Shown piece after piece: positions 1-6,291 of a stretch of DNA of 9,696 nucleotides (the first letter of the stretch is position 1; every line of letters starts with the position of its first letter). The notes beneath the pieces are model-generated. The model ran no database searches. It saw nothing but the letters and a program-made list of their open reading frames with translations, and was not told the DNA's origin. The stretch lies in assembly GCA_007571095.1 (NCBI GenBank), contig RKSB01000152.1, positions 1-9,696 on the forward strand, in the 5' to 3' direction. Source of the DNA: K189A clade bacterium (GTDB lineage Bacteria; Pseudomonadota; Gammaproteobacteria; Pseudomonadales; Azotimanducaceae). A program made the position numbers and the translations under genes.

Positions 1-875
1 CCGTAAGCTATCTGGCGCATTGAGGAAAGATCGGCTGTGGCGATCTCGGGTGTTTGCATCAAAAACAGGATGACGGCGGGGACAAACAGTGCCACAGTCA
101 CCTTGTCCTGTTCAATGCTTCGCAGGATGGCGACCGGATCGACATCGGCATGAATCACATTGTATGCACCGGCGAACAAGCCCAGAATCGCCATGAAGAT
201 TCCGGCGATGTGGTACATCGGCATACAGACCAGATTGACCTCTTCGCGCTCCCAGTCGTACCAGCCAAAGCCGTCCTTCTGTTGCAGTATGTCAAAGGTT
301 CCCGTTGCGTTCAGGTGGGTTATCTCGGCTCCTTTGGGGTGCCCGGTAGTGCCTGAGGTGTAGAGTTGAATCAGTGTATCGCCGGGTTCCGTCTGGCAAT
401 TTGGCGGGCTATCGCTCTCGGCATCGCACAGGCCCTCGTAATGCAGCCATTCAGGATGCTCAAAGTCCGTCGCTATGATCGTCTTCACACACTCCAGGTC
501 GTCTCGAATGCTGTCAATCAACCCCTTGAAGGCATCGCCGCAGAACAGGATGGGCGCGCGTGAGTCGTTCAACGTATAGAGCACTTCCGGCGGTGCCAGC
601 CGCCAGTTTACGCCGACGGGTGCCGCCCGTACCAGTGTGCAGGCGAACACGAGTTCAACGTAGCGATGGGAATTCTTGTCCATGATGGCCACGCGGTCGC
701 CCGGCTGAACACCGAGGGCGAGCAGGGCGTTTGCCAGTTTGGCACTGCGTTTTGCCAGCTCGCTGTAAGTGATTCTCTCGTCACCGAAGGACATGGCCAC
801 CTTTGTGCTTTCGGTGACGTTGGGGTGACGAATCCAGTCTGCGAGGGTTTCTTCCTGACCCAGTTTAACGAGCAT
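1..875 (-). CDS. Acyl-CoA synthetase (AMP-dependent synthetase/ligase), N-terminal part, runs off left edge
   Basis: I translated the reverse strand from the ATG at 873-875 to the edge and found 291 open codons with no stop or frameshift. The start MLVK is preceded by AGGAGAG at 881-887, five bases upstream. The ANL-family phosphate-binding loop YTSGTTGHPKGAE lies at residues 172-184. The family activates a carboxylic acid with ATP and then transfers it to CoA in the cytoplasm. The substrate cannot be told; a fatty or aromatic acid is a guess. The C-terminal half, with the core and A10 lysine motifs, lies outside the window. The protein is 214/291 (74%) identical, without gaps, to the N-terminus of the synthetase at 6353-7936, so the two are paralogues from a duplication. 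The gene points away from the CRISPR locus. Confidence 0.93.
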   Translation of the reverse strand, partial: MLVKLGQEETLADWIRHPNVTESTKVAMSFGDERITYSELAKRSAKLANALLALGVQPGDRVAIMDKNSHRYVELVFACTLVRAAPVGVNWRLAPPEVLYTLNDSRAPILFCGDAFKGLIDSIRDDLECVKTIIATDFEHPEWLHYEGLCDAESDSPPNCQTEPGDTLIQLYTSGTTGHPKGAEITHLNATGTFDILQQKDGFGWYDWEREEVNLVCMPMYHIAGIFMAILGLFAGAYNVIHADVDPVAILRSIEQDKVTVALFVPAVILFLMQTPEIATADLSSMRQIAY

Positions 876-880
876 CTGTT

Positions 881-887
881 CTCTCCT
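881..887 (-). promoter_or_regulatory. Ribosome binding site of the left acyl-CoA synthetase
   Basis: AGGAGAG on the minus strand sits five bases before the ATG. The same element (AGGAGAGG) precedes the paralogue at 7943-7950, which supports the MLVK start in both copies. Confidence 0.75.
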
Positions 888-926
888 GTCTTATTGGGGT
901 GTTTTGATTTTTATCCTACCCTCAGC

Positions 927-953
927 ATTGTATATAAGGAAGAGACAGAACGC
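927..953 (-). promoter_or_regulatory. Conserved upstream block of the left synthetase, putative promoter
   Basis: Reading the minus strand, a block ends in TACAAT (927-932), a 5/6 match to the -10 consensus, about 52 bases before the ATG. The 20 bases at 934-953 are identical to 7996-8015 upstream of the paralogue, although the DNA around them has diverged. No good -35 box lies 17 bases upstream (CAGCGT). The preserved block may therefore be an activator or repressor site next to a weak promoter. The promoter call is an inference. Confidence 0.45.
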
Positions 954-965
954 TGCCGAACCCTC

Positions 966-1254
966 TGTTGCCAAGATCATCCTACAGAACTGATGAGTCA
1001 TGCCGGGAAAAACGAAATATCGCCTGCGGTGCTCAAGGCAACCTGTATAGTCGATTTTGCACGAGAAGGCGGACGTTAAGGAACGGAAAGTCGGGCCAGC
1101 TGTGTCAGCCAAACAGCCGAACATGCTCGATGTCGCTACCTGGGTGGAAGACCCTCGAACTCATTCCAAAGCCCCTACGCGATCTCTTATAGGCTCGAGG
1201 ATGCCTACATCCACCTGCGCTTGAAGGCAGACCCTTTTCAACGAGTGAACCAGC
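966..1254. other. Intergenic stretch without a recognisable gene
   Basis: This stretch lies between the synthetase promoter block and the end of the predicted tracrRNA. Short open frames exist on both strands, but none has a ribosome site, a recognisable motif or natural-looking composition. Similarity to the paralogue's upstream DNA ends near 965. I see no repeat, tRNA or clear remnant here. Confidence 0.5.
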
Positions 1255-1257
1255 TAT

Positions 1258-1295
1258 AAAAAGCAAAGGCGAGTTCGACCAGTCCCTGTGCTTTT
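1258..1295 (-). terminator. Putative rho-independent terminator of tracrRNA
   Basis: On the minus strand, AAAAGCA (1289-1295) pairs with TGCTTTT (1259-1265). After one mismatch, AGG pairs with CCT, and the stem runs into T5 at 1258-1262. The loop is long, so the stem is only moderate, but hairpin plus T run fits the end of a small RNA. Confidence 0.55.
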
Positions 1296-1315
1296 GAACC
1301 AGCCCCATAAAGCAA

Positions 1316-1340
1316 GGGGGCAACCCGAAGGTCAGCCCCC
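1316..1340 (-). other. UUCG-capped RNA hairpin in tracrRNA
   Basis: The minus strand gives a 6-bp G/C stem, a single bulged U, a 4-bp stem and a UUCG tetraloop, a very stable fold. It sits where II-C tracrRNAs carry their 3' hairpin. A competing fold exists, because GCCCC within this stem can also pair with GGGGC at 1302-1306. Confidence 0.8.
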
Positions 1341-1360
1341 TGAATGTTGTGAATGCACTT

Positions 1361-1400
1361 GTTATTCGTAGCACCACTTATTCCAATCGCTGAGTATAAT
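1361..1400 (+). promoter_or_regulatory. Degenerate CRISPR repeat carrying the predicted cas9 promoter
   Basis: Read on the plus strand, 1361-1384 aligns to the first 23 bases of the repeat with one inserted base and one substitution; bases 1369-1384 are identical. The repeat's tail, TGCTAAACT, is replaced by a diverged stretch ending in a consensus TATAAT (1395-1400) with TG three bases upstream of it. No convincing -35 is seen. Initiation near 1406 would leave a leader of about 26 bases before the cas9 ATG. The likely reading is a cas9 promoter evolved from, or next to, an old repeat whose other strand is the tracrRNA anti-repeat. Confidence 0.6.
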
Positions 1401-1420
1401 GATTTTCCCTTGATTTGCAA
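1393..1420 (-). promoter_or_regulatory. Predicted tracrRNA promoter
   Basis: On the minus strand TTGCAA (1415-1420) and TATACT (1393-1398, 5/6 of the -10 consensus) are 16 bases apart. Initiation 6-7 bases on would fall at about 1386-1388, just before the anti-repeat. The -10 overlaps the plus-strand TATAAT proposed for cas9, so the two promoters are back to back and probably compete. Confidence 0.6.
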
Positions 1421-1426
1421 GGAAGG
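1420..1426 (+). promoter_or_regulatory. Ribosome binding site that fixes the cas9 start
   Basis: AGGAAGG lies six bases before the ATG at 1433. This favours ATG over the in-frame TTG at 1415, which lies upstream of the site. Confidence 0.8.
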
Positions 1427-1432
1427 TTGCTG

Positions 1433-4400
1433 ATGGATTACAGGCTTGGACTTGATGTGGGTACCAATTCGCTGGGTTGGGCTGTATTGGAGCTGGATGA
1501 GAATGGAGAACCCTGCGCCATTGCCGATGCCGGCTCACGTATCTTTAACGACGGCAGGAATGCCAAATCCAAGGCGACGCTGGCCGCGACCCGTCAAGAA
1601 AAGCGTTCGGCTCGCCGTCGCCGCGATCGGTTCAAGCAGCGGCAAACATTCCTGCTCAGTGAACTGACCAAAGCAGGCCTGTTCCCCGAAGATGAGAGTG
1701 AGCGAGAGGCACTCAAAGGCCTTGATCCGCTCGAATTGCGTGCCAGTGCACTCACCGAACCCCTGGCTCCACATGAAATCGGGCGAGCATTTTTTCACAT
1801 CAACCAGCGCAGGGGCTTCAAGAGCAACCGCAAGGACACCAGTGAAGAAACCACCAGCGGCAAGGTAGCAGATTCTATTCACAAGCTGCTGGCGGATATG
1901 GAGTTGATGGAGCAGAAGCTCAGCAAAGAGGAGTACAAGGAACTGAGCAAAGAAGAGAAGAAGGAGGTCCGTGGCCAAATCATTCTGGGCAAGAAGCAGG
2001 CACTGGAATACCTTCAGAAGAATGACCTGCTTACCTTCGGCAGCTTCCTCTGGCAGAGGCGAAGGAATAAGCAACCAACCCGAGCGCGAACCGGCAACGA
2101 CAAGCTGTACGAGTTTTACCCGACTCGTGAATTGCTGGAGGACGAATTTCACAAGATTTGGCGCGCACAGGCTCGCCATCATCCGAACCTGTTGACGGAA
2201 GAGGCGAAAGAGAGAATTCATCATGCCATCTTCTCGCAACGGCCGCTCAAGTCCCAAGAAATCGGTTTATGCACCTATATGTCTATGTCTGGACAAAAAC
2301 GAGCCCATCGCGCTCTGCCGGGTTTTCAGCGTTACCGCATCTATTCGGAAGTCAACAATCTGAACTGGCGCACATCTCAGGGCCTTTCAGAAGTCAAGGC
2401 TTATCCCGAAGCCCGCGACGCAATCGTGGAAATGCTTGAGAGAGTCAGCACTAGAAATGGGCAGGTGAGTTTTAACAAGATAAAGAATGTACTCAAGCAA
2501 CAAGGCCTGGCCGAAGGCAATATCGAACTCAACCTGGAGTCAGACAAACGCAAGGGACTGGATGGCAATGCCACTTCTCGGCTTATGCAGCAGGAAGATT
2601 GCGTAGGCGAACAGTGGCATGAGTGGCCGCCAGACCAGCAGGATGCGTTTGTTACTCTCTTGCTGAGCGACAAGGAGGATGAGGAAGTTCTGGCGGTTAT
2701 GCAGTCGGAATATGGCCTTGACGATGTGGATGCCCAGACCTGCCTTGAAGCCAGTTCCAGACTTCCTGAGGGAACTGGCAATTTATCCCTGAAGGCGGCA
2801 CAGCTACTAGAAGAAAAGATGCGTGACGACTGCCTTATTCAGCCTGACGCAGTCTGTGCAGTGGCAAAGGATCGCGAGGAACAGGGGGATTTTCGTAATC
2901 CCCTGAACCGCACCGCTGGCAGCGAGGAGCTTCTGGACGAACTCCCTTACTACGGAGAAGCCTTTCAGGAGACGGGCCATATCATCCCCGGTGACAATAA
3001 GCTACAGGAATACGAAAGCCATGGAGACAAACGCAAATATTACGGAGGTGTCAGCAATGTTACGGTGCATATCGCGCTGAACCAGATTCGTGCTCTGGTT
3101 AATGAGCTGATTCGCCGATACGGCAGGCCGGCATCCATTGCCATCGAAATGGCGCGTGAGCTGCCGATGGGGGTTGAAAAAAAGAGAGAGGAAGAGAAGC
3201 GGCAGAGAGAAAATCAGGAGCAAAACGAGAGATTTGATCGAATACTGCGGGAACACGGCCGATCTCCTAATAGGGAGAACCGGCTTCGGTTAAGGCTTTG
3301 GGAGGAGTTGGATGAGGATCCGTCTGGGCGCATGTGCCCTTTCAGTGGCTCACGAATTGGCATTGCTGATTTGTTCAACGGTAACACTGAAATCGAACAT
3401 CTTTTGCCTTTCAGCCGTTCTCTGGACGATAGCCGAGCCAACAAGGTTCTCTGTACTCGGCAAGCGAATCGGGACAAAGGGCAGCAGGGCCCTTATGAGG
3501 CTTTTCACAACAGGGCGGGTTATAACTGGGGCGAAATAATTGAGCGGGCTCAGAGGTTGCCGAAAGCAAAGCAATGGCGTTTTTATGAGGATGCCTGGAA
3601 CAAATACGATGAGCAGGAAGGGTTTCTTAAACGGCATCTGAACGATACCGCCTACATTGGTCGTCTGGCCAAGGAATATCTCGAAAATATCTGCCTTTTT
3701 AACAAGATTAATGTCCTGACCGGCAGTCATACCGCGCTTCTTCGTCGCTACTGGGGGCTGAACAGCCTGTTGCGCGATTCCAACCAACCCGAGCAGCAGA
3801 AAAAGAATCGTGACGATCATCGTCATCACGCTCTGGATGCCATGGTCGTTGCAATGACAACGTTCTCTATGCTACAGAAAATGTCCAAAGAGAGCTCGCG
3901 AGCCGAGGAAGTGGATCTGGAACACTTGTTCCCCAAGGACCACAATGGAAGAAGTCCCATTGATCCCTGGGATGGTTTTCGGAGTGATGCAAAGAAGAGG
4001 CTCGACCGTGTTGTTGTGTCACATCGGGTCAGACGTAAAAGGGCGGTGTTGGCCGAATCTGGAAAATCTGTCAGCAACCGCACCACGGGTCAGTTACACA
4101 ATGAAACTGCCTATGGAATTATCAGCGGACCCGACAAGACGGGTAAATACAAAGTGGTCAGCCGCTGGCCGATTGACAAGCTTAAGAAAAAAGATCATCT
4201 GAAGAATATTCGCGACCCCTACCAAAACAAGAGGTTTCTGGAAGTCTGGGAGAGAGCAGAAGAGGCAGGGAAAAAGGGTAAGGATGCAATCAAACAATTC
4301 GCAGTGAAAGAGGGCATTCGCAGCCTACGCTGCACAAAATCCTTGTCGGGGGTTGTCGTAAAAAACCGTCAGGGCAAGGCTTATAAGTTTCTTGAGGGGG

Positions 4401-4804
4401 ACAGCAACTGGGCGGCGGAAATTTATGAGTATCCTCCGGGCCATTCCAAGGCTGGTAAATGGTATGGCGAGGTTATTACCACTCACGAGGCGAATCAGCC
4501 TGGCTTCAGGCCCGGGCAGACTTACCGCCCGCATCCGGGAGCCCGTCTGGTGATGCGGTTGCAGATCAACGACTGTGTGCGGCTGGATGATCAGATCATG
4601 AGGCTACAAAAAATAAGCAAAGGATTTCGCCTAGTTTTTGTACCGGCTCTCGAAGCCAATGTGGATGCGCGGCACAATGACCCGCAAGATGACTTTAGTT
4701 TCAAGGAGACGGGGATTCGAAGACTGCAGGACCAGCAGGCTCAAAAAGTGCATATCAGTCCAAGCGGTCGCATCAATTCAGAAGTGCGCTTACGCAAACC
4801 CTGA
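1433..4804 (+). CDS. cas9: CRISPR-associated endonuclease Cas9, type II-C
   Basis: This is the RNA-guided double-strand DNA nuclease of the system; with crRNA and tracrRNA it cuts matching invader DNA. From the ATG it has 1123 residues, longer than many II-C enzymes (about 1000-1080). RuvC-I is LGLDVGTNSLGW with catalytic D8. The arginine-rich bridge helix spans about 45-75 (RRRRDRFKQR). The REC lobe covers about 80-560. RuvC-II is IAIEMARELP with E572. HNH has EIEHLLPFSRSLDDS with H656, and N679 lies 23 residues later as in Neisseria Cas9. RuvC-III is HHALDA with H799 and D802. The wedge and PAM-interacting region follows to 1123. E655 stands where the family usually has Asp. Its stop lies six bases before the cas1 GTG, in the same frame, so the genes are co-transcribed. 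The gene looks more AT-rich than the flanking metabolic genes. Confidence 0.98.
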   Translation: MDYRLGLDVGTNSLGWAVLELDENGEPCAIADAGSRIFNDGRNAKSKATLAATRQEKRSARRRRDRFKQRQTFLLSELTKAGLFPEDESEREALKGLDPLELRASALTEPLAPHEIGRAFFHINQRRGFKSNRKDTSEETTSGKVADSIHKLLADMELMEQKLSKEEYKELSKEEKKEVRGQIILGKKQALEYLQKNDLLTFGSFLWQRRRNKQPTRARTGNDKLYEFYPTRELLEDEFHKIWRAQARHHPNLLTEEAKERIHHAIFSQRPLKSQEIGLCTYMSMSGQKRAHRALPGFQRYRIYSEVNNLNWRTSQGLSEVKAYPEARDAIVEMLERVSTRNGQVSFNKIKNVLKQQGLAEGNIELNLESDKRKGLDGNATSRLMQQEDCVGEQWHEWPPDQQDAFVTLLLSDKEDEEVLAVMQSEYGLDDVDAQTCLEASSRLPEGTGNLSLKAAQLLEEKMRDDCLIQPDAVCAVAKDREEQGDFRNPLNRTAGSEELLDELPYYGEAFQETGHIIPGDNKLQEYESHGDKRKYYGGVSNVTVHIALNQIRALVNELIRRYGRPASIAIEMARELPMGVEKKREEEKRQRENQEQNERFDRILREHGRSPNRENRLRLRLWEELDEDPSGRMCPFSGSRIGIADLFNGNTEIEHLLPFSRSLDDSRANKVLCTRQANRDKGQQGPYEAFHNRAGYNWGEIIERAQRLPKAKQWRFYEDAWNKYDEQEGFLKRHLNDTAYIGRLAKEYLENICLFNKINVLTGSHTALLRRYWGLNSLLRDSNQPEQQKKNRDDHRHHALDAMVVAMTTFSMLQKMSKESSRAEEVDLEHLFPKDHNGRSPIDPWDGFRSDAKKRLDRVVVSHRVRRKRAVLAESGKSVSNRTTGQLHNETAYGIISGPDKTGKYKVVSRWPIDKLKKKDHLKNIRDPYQNKRFLEVWERAEEAGKKGKDAIKQFAVKEGIRSLRCTKSLSGVVVKNRQGKAYKFLEGDSNWAAEIYEYPPGHSKAGKWYGEVITTHEANQPGFRPGQTYRPHPGARLVMRLQINDCVRLDDQIMRLQKISKGFRLVFVPALEANVDARHNDPQDDFSFKETGIRRLQDQQAQKVHISPSGRINSEVRLRKP

Positions 4805-4810
4805 TGTGGT

Positions 4811-5719
4811 GTGCCGGATCAAATTGTTGAAATTACTCAGCCAGGGCACTACCTGAGCAAGCACCGAGGCTTCCTGACCGTTCACTCCAAGGGAGAGCAG
4901 ATCGGTCAGGTGCCTTTGGATGACATCCTCGCCGTGCTGATCAGCGTACCGGGTTGCAGCGTTTCTACAATGCTCATAGATCAACTTTGCCAACGCAATA
5001 TCCCCCTTGTGATCTGTGGAATGAGCTATCTTCCCAGTTGCTACACTCTGCCTGTACAGGGATACGGGCACCAGTTTCAGGTCATGCGAGCACAGGCCGA
5101 ATTGTCGCAACCTCAGCGCAAGCGAGCCTGGCAACAGATTATTCGGGCAAAACTGCAAAATCAGGCAGAGGTTCTTGCCTGTGCCGGCCATAGCCCCGCT
5201 TCACTGAAACGGCTTGCAAACAAGGTCAAATCAGGCGACCCGGAAAACTGCGAAGCACAGGGGGCTCGCCTTTACTGGCAAAAGTTGTTTGGCTCTGAGT
5301 TTCGGCGTGACCAGAATGGGATTGGCCTGAATGCTGCCCTGAACTACGCCTATGCCATTGTACGTGGCTGTGTTGCTCGCGGCATTGCTGGTGCCGGCCT
5401 GCATCCAACTTTCAGCATTCACCACAAGAATCCGCATAACCCTGTCAATCTGATAGATGATCTGATGGAGCCGTTTCGACCCATCGCCGATTACCTGATC
5501 TGGCAACATGGTTATGCCGAAGACGTTGAACTCACTCCCGAGATCAAGAAAAGGCTGGCTGCCATTGTCTCGTTACCGGTGCCACTGACGGATGGTGCTT
5601 CTCCACTGTCTCTGGCTACTGTGAAGGTTTGCCGCTCCTTTGCTAACTACTGTCTTGGTCAGGACAGTGTCTGCCTGTTGCCAGGGTTGCCGACATCCTT
5701 GAGCGTAGCTGCACTCTGA
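4811..5719 (+). CDS. cas1: Cas1 integrase, type II
   Basis: Cas1 and Cas2 form the integrase that inserts new spacers. The 302-residue length is usual for type II. Catalytic metal ligands are visible at E148 (ENCEAQGARLYW), H204/H205 in the motif LHPTFSIHHKN, and E220 (NLIDDLMEPFRP), spaced as in the Streptococcus pyogenes enzyme. The N-terminal beta domain covers about residues 1-85 and the helical catalytic domain the rest. The start is GTG, two codons past the cas9 stop in the same frame, with no good Shine-Dalgarno site. Translation probably depends on coupling to cas9. The TGA overlaps the cas2 ATG by one base. Confidence 0.97.
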   Translation: MPDQIVEITQPGHYLSKHRGFLTVHSKGEQIGQVPLDDILAVLISVPGCSVSTMLIDQLCQRNIPLVICGMSYLPSCYTLPVQGYGHQFQVMRAQAELSQPQRKRAWQQIIRAKLQNQAEVLACAGHSPASLKRLANKVKSGDPENCEAQGARLYWQKLFGSEFRRDQNGIGLNAALNYAYAIVRGCVARGIAGAGLHPTFSIHHKNPHNPVNLIDDLMEPFRPIADYLIWQHGYAEDVELTPEIKKRLAAIVSLPVPLTDGASPLSLATVKVCRSFANYCLGQDSVCLLPGLPTSLSVAAL

Positions 5720-6054
5720 TGACAGCCTGGTTGAGTCCGTATCGCATCGTGTGGCTTTTCGTCATGTTTGACCTGCCGGTTGGTACCAGCAAGGAGCGGA
5801 AGGAGGCGGCGAAGTTTCGCAATCATCTGCTGGACATGGGCTTCGAAATGTCCCAGTTCTCGGTATATTTGAAGTACTGCGCCTCTGGCGAGAAGGCGGA
5901 AGCGGTCGGCAAGCGAGTAGAGCCTTGCCTGCCGCCAGGCGGCAGAGTGGATATATTGACCGTGACCGACAAGCAGTTTGCCAACATGAAGCGATTTTAC
6001 AGCCGCTCCCGCCAAAAAATGATCGAAAGGCCTGGACACCTTCAGATATTTTGA
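5719..6054 (+). CDS. cas2: Cas2, adaptation complex subunit
   Basis: Cas2 bridges two Cas1 dimers in the spacer-integration complex. The 111-residue protein has the ferredoxin-like start IVWLFVMFDLPVGTSKERKEA, with the conserved Asp (D18) in FDLP. FSVYLKYCASGEKAEAV and GRVDILTVTDKQF are the expected later strands. The C-terminus ends RPGHLQIF. The ATG overlaps the cas1 stop (TGATG), so the genes are translationally coupled. No cas4 or csn2 follows, which with the Cas9 type marks subtype II-C. The array starts 60 bases downstream. Confidence 0.97.
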   Translation: MTAWLSPYRIVWLFVMFDLPVGTSKERKEAAKFRNHLLDMGFEMSQFSVYLKYCASGEKAEAVGKRVEPCLPPGGRVDILTVTDKQFANMKRFYSRSRQKMIERPGHLQIF

Positions 6055-6060
6055 CGCTTT

Positions 6061-6105
6061 CTAAACGACTGACACGCAAAAAAAGCTTGTATGTCAGTCG
6101 TTTAG
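6061..6105. terminator. 14-bp perfect hairpin between cas2 and the array
   Basis: Bases 6061-6074 (CTAAACGACTGACA) and 6092-6105 are exact inverted copies around a 17-base loop that contains seven A residues. On the plus strand the stem is followed by TGTTTT, which fits a terminator for the cas operon. On the minus strand it would stop array read-through into cas2. The T run there lies in the loop, so this is not a textbook terminator; a protein-binding or leader role is also possible. Confidence 0.6.
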
Positions 6106-6106
6106 T

Positions 6107-6150
6107 GTTTTCCTAGTTTAGCAGTTCGGAATAAGTGGTGCTAGGAAAAC
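6107..6150. repeat. Inverted repeat bounding the cas2-proximal CRISPR repeat
   Basis: GTTTTCCTAG at 6107-6116 is the exact inverted copy of CTAGGAAAAC at 6141-6150, the other end of the first repeat. Neither of the other repeats has this extra inverted arm. The terminal repeat can thus fold into a 10-bp stem over 24 bases. Confidence 0.75.
6115..6123 (-). promoter_or_regulatory. Extended -10 promoter inside repeat 1
   Basis: TGCTAAACT on the minus strand is a TGn extended -10 with a 4/6 hexamer. This copy faces no spacer; it would drive RNA into the 6061-6105 hairpin. Inferred by analogy with Neisseria II-C repeats (TGCTACAAT). Confidence 0.5.
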
Positions 6151-6180
6151 GGATGGCACACTCGAGGCCGGCAAGTCAAT

Positions 6181-6189
6181 AGTTTAGCA
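6181..6189 (-). promoter_or_regulatory. Extended -10 promoter inside repeat 2, reading spacer 6151-6180
   Basis: TGCTAAACT on the minus strand. Initiation 6-7 bases on, near 6174, would leave about 24 bases of spacer in the crRNA, the guide length known for Neisseria Cas9. No clear -35 box is seen. Confidence 0.55.
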
Positions 6190-6246
6190 GTTCGGAATAA
6201 GTGGTGCTAGGAAAACTCTGACGCCCGATGAGTCAGCACCAGAGAT

Positions 6247-6255
6247 AGTTTAGCA
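6247..6255 (-). promoter_or_regulatory. Extended -10 promoter inside repeat 3, reading spacer 6217-6246
   Basis: Same element as in repeat 2. Initiation near 6240 would again give a guide of about 24 nt. No separate leader promoter is evident to the right of this repeat. Confidence 0.55.
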
Positions 6256-6291
6256 GTTCGGAATAAGTGGTGCTAGGAAAACCACAATAAC

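Larger units (their letters stand above)
1255..1388 (-). ncRNA. Predicted tracrRNA of the type II-C system
   Basis: The transcript would read leftward, opposite to cas9. Its 5' part (1384 down to 1361) is an anti-repeat. Sixteen bases (1369-1384, TAGCACCACTTATTCC on the plus strand) match the CRISPR repeat exactly. The next bases extend pairing with the crRNA 5' end GUUUUC through one C-C mismatch and one bulged U, for about 22 bp in all. A short linker containing GUG-CAUU-CAC (1349-1358) follows, a possible weak nexus stem. Next comes a strong hairpin at 1316-1340: GGGGGC, bulged U, GACC, UUCG tetraloop, GGUU, GCCCCC. A terminator-like hairpin (1259-1295) ends in a U run. The RNA would pair with pre-crRNA and load Cas9. 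Ends are inferred from the promoter and terminator; length is about 130 nt. Confidence 0.85.
6115..6282 (-). CRISPR. Type II-C CRISPR array: 3 repeats, 2 spacers
   Basis: Identical 36-bp repeats lie at 6115-6150, 6181-6216 and 6247-6282, with 30-bp spacers at 6151-6180 and 6217-6246; both spacers and the left flank end in T next to the repeat. Read on the minus strand the repeat begins GTTTTCC and ends TGCTAAACT, the usual polarity for type II. That orientation also fits the tracrRNA anti-repeat, so crRNAs run toward cas2. Thirty-base spacers match II-C systems. The spacers match nothing else I can see in this window. All three repeats are intact, with no degenerate terminal copy. Confidence 0.96.

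Noticed and set aside
666..1079. Plus-strand open frame across the left synthetase start and promoter
   Set aside because: It is antisense to well-supported coding sequence, runs into non-coding DNA and shows no protein-like features.
1415..1432. TTG start for cas9 giving six more residues
   Set aside because: The ribosome site AGGAAGG lies between this TTG and the ATG at 1433, and RuvC-I starts a few residues after the ATG as in homologues.
1535..2257. Open frame of 240 codons antisense to cas9
   Set aside because: It lies wholly within cas9 on the other strand, with no ribosome site or recognisable domain; a shadow frame.
6151..6246. Self-targeting spacers matching this window
   Set aside because: I found no extended match of either spacer elsewhere in the window by eye; a genome-wide search would be needed to exclude self-targets.
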